Source: a virus
Length of the DNA stretch: 21,367 nucleotides
Direction: 5' to 3' (one strand)
IMG/VR virus record: IMGVR_UViG_3300035698_000864
Coordinates: 1-21,367 of that record
Position numbers and translations under genes: made by a program. Under the pieces are notes generated by a model. The model was given only the letters and a program-made list of their open reading frames with translations. It ran no database searches and was not told the DNA's origin. Positions 16,054-21,367 of the stretch are shown here, piece after piece. Within the stretch, counting starts at the first letter, position 1; every line of letters starts with the position of its first letter.

Positions 16054-18226
16054 CAAGTGGCGATTGACTGATGCCATCGTCGTTAAATACACGAAGGAAC
16101 CTTTGCTTCGTTCCGCCACCCGCTTTTTGTTTGTATGAGAATTGTCCAAATAACTTAGTTCCTGCTAAATGCACATTCTGCTTCAGCAATTCTTCATATT
16201 GATCTTTACCCAACATCGATTTTATCTGGTACGAGTATTCTTGGAAGAAATCACTATCCTGTATTCTCATATTGCTATCATAATACTGTTGTAGGTCTGC
16301 ATTCGTTGGATCGCTCTCATCGACGATAAACCCGTTAAGGTGCGACGATAACGAACCCCAGAACCCAGCAGTCTTACCTTGCGTCTCCGCGACAGCTAAA
16401 CCCCGAGCTTGAACGGCCGTGCCTTTTACTAATGATATTTCATCGGCAGTATTATAACCAAACCCAGAATTCACGACAGCAGCATTAGTTATCTTACCAA
16501 TGGCAAATTCTGTTCGTGCTGTTATTGTTGCGTTGTCGCCTAATGATTTAGAACCAAAGTCTGTGCTTATAGATGTCACGACAAAGGTGCCGCCAGCATC
16601 AGTCAATCGAGTCAATACAGTATCATTATTATCAGCACTGATATCGCTAAAACCTTGATAGGAATATGGAGTTACTGTTATTGATTTTCCTGTTGCGTCA
16701 ATAGCTCGGACTATACCTCTTCTAGAGGTTGAATCTTCTTCTACTATGTCACCAATATTTAATTGAGGAGGAATAGACAATACGCTTAATATTTGATCTT
16801 TAAGTTCTAAACTTTTTACAAAATCATCTTCAGCAATAACGAATACATCGTTTATGTAGTCAGTACCTGGATTAAGATTCGCAAAAGATTTTATTGAGCC
16901 TACAGTGTAGGTAGTAAATTCGAAAGCATCTTCAATCGAAGTACTTAGCGTTTCCGCACCCGGACCAGACATTCCAAAATCGCCTGAATTTAGCGGTACA
17001 CTAAGAAAGTTTCCTATCACATCTGTTATGATAGAAATATCAGTCTGATTATCAAGTTCAGCTATTCTTACGTCAGTACTGTCTAATGTGTCTGGTGCTA
17101 AATCGCCTGGTGACGAAGTATTCGACGCTGATATGCTAATCACTTGAGGCAAACTTATATTTACGCTTCTGTCGAGTGTGCTTATTGTGTCATTGATATT
17201 AGCAGTGCCGAATGGAGATCCACCAACAGTACGTACACCTATAGAAGTTGAATTCTGTCCTATCACAACACCAACACCACTCGTATTTCCTATTCGCTCT
17301 CCAACGTTAACTAAAAGATCTTCGTTATTCAATATAATAACTTGGTCTGAAGTAAGCAGTCTAGTGTTTTCGATACTGTAGCCATACCCGCCGTCAGCAA
17401 CAGTGTATGATACTTCTCCTGTGAATTCTTCTGAGATGCCGGTTACGATTGCAGTACCATTAATTCCGAATTGCGAGGCAACATCGAAAGTATCTCCCAC
17501 ACTATTCCCTGTAGTACCACCAAGTGACTGATCTATTTGTAGTTCACTAAGAGATCCGTTTGTTCTCCCAAACAGAACTACTTCGCCTTTGATGTTTGAT
17601 TCAATATCATCGAACTTGTTAAAGGTTCCTTGTACGCTATCGAGATAGATGACAGCAGTGCTTATACCATTAAGTTGTATGAAGTTTACTTTGTTAACCG
17701 CAGCACGTGCTTTCGATGAAGACCCAGTTATGTTTCTTCCTATCAGATCGTTGTAAGTATATTCGATGCCTGACCTAGAATAAAAGATTCTATTGTTAGG
17801 AAACATCTGTAAATAAGTACCAGTTCGCCATTCAGAACTTGAAGGTTTTAACATTTGTTTAGCAGGATAATAAATCTCTACTTCCTGTTGATAAAACGCA
17901 CTAAAGAACATTTCGATGCCTGCTTTAGTGCCCTTACGTCGATACAAATCAACTATGTTCTTTACAGCAATTCTTATATTTTCTTGTTTGAACGGCAAGT
18001 CAGCCATATATTTCTTTTGAAAGAAAACCAACATGCTTTCGAGCGTAGTAGAAACGTCTCGGTATTCAAATAATCTTCTTGCAACATAATGACTTTGATT
18101 TTCTTGCGTCTCTGCGAATCTATAATACTCTTCTATTAAGGCAACTAACTCTGGTCCTGTTTCTCGAAAGATGGCAGGGAACTGTTGACTTATTAAAAAC
18201 GCAATATTCTTTTCTATTTGTTGCAT
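16049..18226 (-). CDS. Baseplate wedge protein, gp7/gpI-like by position
   Basis: The N-terminal 120 residues are alpha-helical: FPAIFRETGPELVALIEEYY (16-35), RDVSTTLESML (56-66), then DLYRRKGTKAGIEMFFSAFY (93-112) and VEIYYPAKQML. The pattern 'D-x-x-T-T-L ... K-G-T-x-x-x-I-x-x-x-F' is one I associate with phage wedge proteins of the P2 gpI / T4 gp7 kind. A long beta-rich region follows (about 190-620). The C-terminus carries DFFQEYSYQIKS (659-670) and VHLAGTKLFGQF (685-696), a pattern also seen in marine T4-like baseplate proteins. In T4 two gp6 and one gp7 make the wedge core, and this gene directly follows gp6 (12 nt gap), as gpI follows gpJ in P2. At 725 residues it is shorter than T4 gp7 (1032). 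The gp7 label is by synteny and pattern, so it could equally be an unnamed wedge protein. Confidence 0.65.
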   Translation of the reverse strand: MQQIEKNIAFLISQQFPAIFRETGPELVALIEEYYRFAETQENQSHYVARRLFEYRDVSTTLESMLVFFQKKYMADLPFKQENIRIAVKNIVDLYRRKGTKAGIEMFFSAFYQQEVEIYYPAKQMLKPSSSEWRTGTYLQMFPNNRIFYSRSGIEYTYNDLIGRNITGSSSKARAAVNKVNFIQLNGISTAVIYLDSVQGTFNKFDDIESNIKGEVVLFGRTNGSLSELQIDQSLGGTTGNSVGDTFDVASQFGINGTAIVTGISEEFTGEVSYTVADGGYGYSIENTRLLTSDQVIILNNEDLLVNVGERIGNTSGVGVVIGQNSTSIGVRTVGGSPFGTANINDTISTLDRSVNISLPQVISISASNTSSPGDLAPDTLDSTDVRIAELDNQTDISIITDVIGNFLSVPLNSGDFGMSGPGAETLSTSIEDAFEFTTYTVGSIKSFANLNPGTDYINDVFVIAEDDFVKSLELKDQILSVLSIPPQLNIGDIVEEDSTSRRGIVRAIDATGKSITVTPYSYQGFSDISADNNDTVLTRLTDAGGTFVVTSISTDFGSKSLGDNATITARTEFAIGKITNAAVVNSGFGYNTADEISLVKGTAVQARGLAVAETQGKTAGFWGSLSSHLNGFIVDESDPTNADLQQYYDSNMRIQDSDFFQEYSYQIKSMLGKDQYEELLKQNVHLAGTKLFGQFSYKQKAGGGTKQRFLRVFNDDGISQSPLE

Positions 18227-18238
18227 TATCAGAATACC

Positions 18239-20086
18239 TTATTGGAAGTTATTGTTTGTTGATGAATTAGAACTTGCAGTAGAATTTTCTTCCACAGTCA
18301 CATTAACCTTCACATCATCGTCTCTTACAATAAAGACGCGGCCTTTAGGTGCTTTGATATCATTGTTAGCAGTCGTTGCTGTTATCTTGATTGCAGACCC
18401 AACGAACGAATCAACTTTAAAATTAACCAATTTAACTTCTCCGGTTTTATAATCAACAGTACCTGCAGTAGGATTTACTATAGTCGGGTTAGTGAGATCG
18501 TCAGTTATTAATTGAATATTACCCACTCCATCGTCTTGTAAGAACATGCATGAATTGCCAACGTCAAATAAACTACTTTTTATCGCAGGTTTGAAATCAA
18601 CAAATCCGTTTGAATCTTTATAAGCATAAGGCTTAACCAATTCAGTAGAGAATTTAAAAGTAGGATTAGAAGCGATCTTAACTACAGGCGAAAATTCAAT
18701 GATAGGTTTAGCCGTTATGAAGTTACTCTGTATAGCAGTATCAACATCGTCTATCGCTTTTGACAACTTTGATAATCTTAGAGTACGATTAAAGTCTTCC
18801 AAGTTATTATCTGAATAATCTTTGATTGCATTACGCACTAATTGTTCTACTTCGCCTAATGACTTCGTTGCCAACTTCGAGGTGGTAGATACCTTCACAT
18901 CTAAACTAGCATACAAAAACTTAGTGGATATGAAGATAGGTTCGATACTTAAAGGACTGCGCGAATCAAGATATTCTATATAAGAATTTGATAAAGTCGT
19001 TGCAACCAATTGAGCATCGTCTTGTAAGTATACCGATATTGCAACTTTACCAAACTGAGGTGGTTCCAATTCATCGCCGCCGTAAGCAGATACCGCAGAT
19101 ATTTCTGGGAATTTTTGCTTCAATAGTATCTCATAATCGCTTGTCGTGATAGCGCGTTCTTGTATTTGAGTTGATTTTGGCGCAAAGAAGCGAATGCTTT
19201 CAATCGATTCTCTTTCAGCACCACCTAACGCACGAGCTATCGTTTCGACGTTTATTGTAGCACCGTCTAAGAAACTTGCGTTGAATCCAATAGCACCGTT
19301 GGCTTCTGCACCGCTGGTAACTCTATATTTAACTCTAACATCTTCAAACTCTTCAGGTTGTTGGCCGAATACATTTCTACCAAAATAGATAGAATATCTA
19401 TCGTCGAAGTACGGTTCAACGTAAAACACTTTATCTGTTGGTCCTACGCCGAATATTGTGCTAGAATAAGTATAGATATTTTGATCTTCGGTTTCTTCTG
19501 CGTCCACAAATACTACGAGCGAATCTGTATCAACCGTTTCGTTTGTTAATGCTATTCTCAACACACCATCTTCGTCTACGATGAAACCTTCTCTTTCGAA
19601 AGAATCTAGCATAGTACCTTCATAGATCGTAATGTTGTCAGTAACAAAAACGCCGTTGGCAATTTTTCTAGCTATATAAGTTTCATTAGTAACGAAATTA
19701 AAACTTACACCTTCGAATGAAGTAGTGAACTCTGAATACTGCGGGATGACTATCGTCTGGCTAGTATCGCCGACGAAAGTGTTTATGGTTAACTTCACAA
19801 TAGCACGTGCTGATTTTCGCGACCTTGGAAGATAGTTTAGTTCCTTTGCGTGGGATGCTAAAGAGTTTTTCAACCTCGCAGAATCTAAGAACATTTCTCC
19901 TAATGCCATATTCGTATAGAAGTTATTTTGAAAGCTGTTGTAAGCTAATACATCAAGTATCGCATTCATGTTAGACCCATCAAAATCATAATCTTTAAAT
20001 TGTGATTGAGTCTTCATATAACTTTTTAATTGCGACTTGATACCTTCAAAATCTAATTCTGTAATCGGAGTTGTTGGTTGTGCCAT
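18239..20086 (-). CDS. 6: Baseplate wedge protein gp6
   Basis: The protein is 615 residues against 660 for T4 gp6. The N-terminus carries ELDFEGIKSQLKSYM, FDGSNMNAILDVLAYN (35-50), NNFYTNMALGEMFLDSARL (54-72) and LASHAKELNYLPRS, the strongly conserved block of T4-type gp6. The central part has the features of baseplate J-like proteins: VDTDSLVVFVD strands, YSIYFGRNVFGQ, and RAITTSDYEILLKQKFPEIS. The latter is the conserved 'R-A-x-T-x-x-D-Y-E' motif of the J/gp6 family, which joins adjacent wedges into the inner baseplate ring. It starts 1 nt after the gp25 stop (TAA A ATG) with AAGGAT 9-10 nt upstream inside gp25, suggesting coupled translation. The C-terminus is Asn/Ser-rich and probably disordered. 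Confidence 0.93.
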   Translation of the reverse strand: MAQPTTPITELDFEGIKSQLKSYMKTQSQFKDYDFDGSNMNAILDVLAYNSFQNNFYTNMALGEMFLDSARLKNSLASHAKELNYLPRSRKSARAIVKLTINTFVGDTSQTIVIPQYSEFTTSFEGVSFNFVTNETYIARKIANGVFVTDNITIYEGTMLDSFEREGFIVDEDGVLRIALTNETVDTDSLVVFVDAEETEDQNIYTYSSTIFGVGPTDKVFYVEPYFDDRYSIYFGRNVFGQQPEEFEDVRVKYRVTSGAEANGAIGFNASFLDGATINVETIARALGGAERESIESIRFFAPKSTQIQERAITTSDYEILLKQKFPEISAVSAYGGDELEPPQFGKVAISVYLQDDAQLVATTLSNSYIEYLDSRSPLSIEPIFISTKFLYASLDVKVSTTSKLATKSLGEVEQLVRNAIKDYSDNNLEDFNRTLRLSKLSKAIDDVDTAIQSNFITAKPIIEFSPVVKIASNPTFKFSTELVKPYAYKDSNGFVDFKPAIKSSLFDVGNSCMFLQDDGVGNIQLITDDLTNPTIVNPTAGTVDYKTGEVKLVNFKVDSFVGSAIKITATTANNDIKAPKGRVFIVRDDDVKVNVTVEENSTASSNSSTNNNFQ

Positions 20087-20087
20087 T

Positions 20088-20504
20088 TTATCTTATCCTT
20101 TCTAAAATAACGTCAAGCGTTACAGGTTTGTCTACGTTAGAGACATAAAAATTAATTGTTACCTTTACGGTGCTTTCGTCGTAATTGGCTAACGCCTTGA
20201 CATTTATTATTTCAGCGCGAGGTTCATAAGTATTTATAGTAGATCGCACCTTTTCCTCTATAAGTTTTATTGTTGCCGGAGTCATGTTATCAAACAACAT
20301 CGATCTTATGTCACTACCTATGTTCGGCCTCATTAACCGTTCGCCTCTATCGGTAAGTATAAGATTCTTTATTGATTCCTTTACAGAGGCTTCGTTTTTA
20401 TATAGTGCTACGTCACCAGAAACTGGACTTACAAGAAGGTCTTTCCTGATATCAGAATAAAGTTCTGGCTTTTTAGTTTTTGGCGTAAATCTTGGTATAG
20501 TCAT
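20088..20504 (-). CDS. 25: Baseplate wedge protein gp25 (GPW/gp25 family)
   Basis: The protein is 138 residues (T4 gp25 is 132) and matches GPW/gp25. It has the segment DVALYKNEASVKESIKNLIL (31-50), then TDRGERLMRPNIGSDIRSML (51-70), and the family's conserved Glu-Pro-Arg at 94-96 (TYEPRAEI), which in contractile systems organises the core bundle where sheath, tube and wedge meet. The C-terminal strands STVKVTINFYVSN and VTLDVILERIR complete the fold. gp25 lies in the inner baseplate next to gp6 and gp53 and helps seed sheath polymerisation. The gene starts 1 nt after the preceding stop (TAA A ATG) with a modest AAGAG ribosome site inside the upstream gene. It is immediately followed by gp6. 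Confidence 0.95.
   Translation of the reverse strand: MTIPRFTPKTKKPELYSDIRKDLLVSPVSGDVALYKNEASVKESIKNLILTDRGERLMRPNIGSDIRSMLFDNMTPATIKLIEEKVRSTINTYEPRAEIINVKALANYDESTVKVTINFYVSNVDKPVTLDVILERIR
20231..20238 (-). promoter_or_regulatory. Candidate late promoter inside gp25 (TATAAATA)
   Basis: An exact TATAAATA on the coding strand within gp25 (codons ACT ATA AAT ACT), about 145 nt before the gp6 ATG. It could raise gp6 output independently of upstream genes, or it may be chance in AT-rich coding DNA. Confidence 0.3.
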
Positions 20505-20505
20505 T

Positions 20506-21324
20506 TTATGCTCTTAATGGTCTTAAATCTAAATGTAGGTATCCATCAAATGATCTTATGAATTTAAACCCTGATCTTAATGCTGCATTCTCTAGCGATT
20601 CCACGTCCCAACCATCAGTGCTAATATCAACACATAATCCACTCAGATGTGCAGATTCTGGTGCTCCGTTAATCTTGTTATATTCTTCGCTCACCCAACC
20701 CAATCTAACATTTATTTTAGGTTGACTTGTCGATGATGGTTCAGCTTGACTCCACATTCTTATTAAATAAACTCTAAGTGTTGGATCAAGCCCCGTCCAT
20801 CCTTTCATTCCCAATAGCGGGTCGTCTAGCCATTTGCCGCTTACTGATATTATTTTGCTTGTGCCAGACTTTATGCTATTGCAATTTGGTATCTCTAAAT
20901 ATTCGCTCACAGAAGGTTTTCTAGGATTAATAGGTTCATTTCCTGTTGGCGTAATTACGGCACCGCTTCTGCCTTCCCATAACGATTCAATACTATTTAT
21001 ATTCGCCTTACGAAGTTCTGGCGGCATTCTTATCGCACCTGCTCGCAATGCGGTTGACGTTGTAATGTTCGAAATAGTCTTTAACCTGTTTGCAATCCGC
21101 AGATATTTAAATTCAAATTGCTTCATAGGCGTTGTAACATCATTAACCAATGCTTCTATGTTAGTTAAATAGGCGCAGATTCTAACAACTAAGAATTCGA
21201 TTTGTGCTATACTTGGATTTGTAAATAAACTTAAGGCATAATCGAAGGCGCCCAAAACGGTAGCTACAATCAACGATTTGTTATCTTCAGAAAACATATG
21301 ACAGGCGTTGTCTTTCTCTTTCAT
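20506..21324 (-). CDS. Baseplate-cluster protein with C-terminal M15-type peptidase motif (possible tail lysin)
   Basis: The C-terminal half shows the metal-site pattern of M15 (D-Ala-D-Ala carboxypeptidase / L-Ala-D-Glu endopeptidase) enzymes: S-A-H-L-S-G-L-C-V-D (His226, Asp233) and Y-L-H-L-D (His264, Asp266), with Asp260 nearby. In the family S-x-H-x-x-G-x-A-x-D and the final His hold zinc. Cysteine replaces the usual Ala at 231. Residues 1-110 form a helical domain (NACHMFSEDNKSLIVATVLG; FLVVRICAYLTNIEAL) with no clear relative. The protein sits directly before gp25/gp6, where T4-type phages keep hub and lysozyme genes, so a tail-associated peptidoglycan hydrolase is inferred. There is no signal peptide. 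The frame stays open for 14 codons upstream of this ATG to the window edge (ending TFVDELTIRGI), and the GAGG before the ATG is only 4 nt away, so the true start may lie outside the window. Confidence 0.75.
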   Translation of the reverse strand: MKEKDNACHMFSEDNKSLIVATVLGAFDYALSLFTNPSIAQIEFLVVRICAYLTNIEALVNDVTTPMKQFEFKYLRIANRLKTISNITTSTALRAGAIRMPPELRKANINSIESLWEGRSGAVITPTGNEPINPRKPSVSEYLEIPNCNSIKSGTSKIISVSGKWLDDPLLGMKGWTGLDPTLRVYLIRMWSQAEPSSTSQPKINVRLGWVSEEYNKINGAPESAHLSGLCVDISTDGWDVESLENAALRSGFKFIRSFDGYLHLDLRPLRA

Positions 21325-21367
21325 TATGCCTCTAATAGTCAGTTCGTCTACGAAGGTTCCTATATCA

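Noticed and set aside
20834-21172. A 112-codon plus-strand open frame with hydrophobic stretches
   Set aside because: Antisense to the M15-type gene; the hydrophobic look comes from the complementary codons and no other gene uses the plus strand.
1-21367. Search for tRNA genes, integrase or transposase, attachment sites, and diversity-generating retroelement parts near the fibre genes
   Set aside because: No reverse transcriptase, no near-identical template/variable repeat pair, no tRNA-like cloverleaf and no mobile-element protein could be recognised by eye.

Overview
The window is a stretch of late structural genes from a large T4-type (contractile-tailed, myovirus) phage. It resembles the marine T4-like phages of cyanobacteria and SAR11-type hosts more than enterobacterial T4. 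This rests on family resemblance: recognisable gp25, gp6 and gp8 baseplate-wedge proteins, a very long DUF4815 structural protein, and a giant adhesin built from K-C-x-R-D repeats of a kind I associate with marine T4-like tail proteins. The DNA is AT-rich. No host-derived gene is present, so the host cannot be named. All real genes lie on the minus strand and are transcribed from right (21.4 kb) to left (1).

In order of transcription: a protein with a C-terminal M15-type peptidase motif (20506-21324, frame open to the window edge); baseplate wedge gp25 (20088-20504); baseplate wedge gp6 (18239-20086); a gp7/gpI-position wedge protein (16049-18226); wedge gp8 (14358-16010); a 1832-residue DUF4815 protein (8844-14342); a 58-residue predicted coiled-coil ORF (8634-8810); a fibre protein ending in an S74 self-cleaving chaperone domain (7605-8630); a 2298-residue repeat-built adhesin (636-7532); a 141-residue beta-rich virion protein (193-618); and the start of a collagen-like fibre protein (1-200, cut by the window edge).

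The first half encodes a baseplate wedge assembly line. The gp25, gp6, gp7-like order parallels W, J, I of phage P2. The second half encodes the peripheral baseplate and host-recognition apparatus. Junctions are very tight: 1 to 38 nt gaps, one 8 nt overlap, and a single 72 nt gap. There is no stretch over 300 bases without a gene. I see no tRNA, CRISPR, insertion sequence or convincing hairpin terminator. T4-type late promoter-like octamers occur on the coding strand, two of them overlapping stop codons just ahead of the next gene.

The most distinctive item is the 2298-residue adhesin. It combines an N-terminal tract of 18 gap-free decapeptides, a pectate-lyase-like middle module, and a nine-unit (plus one degenerate) K-C-x-R-D array with two unit subtypes.
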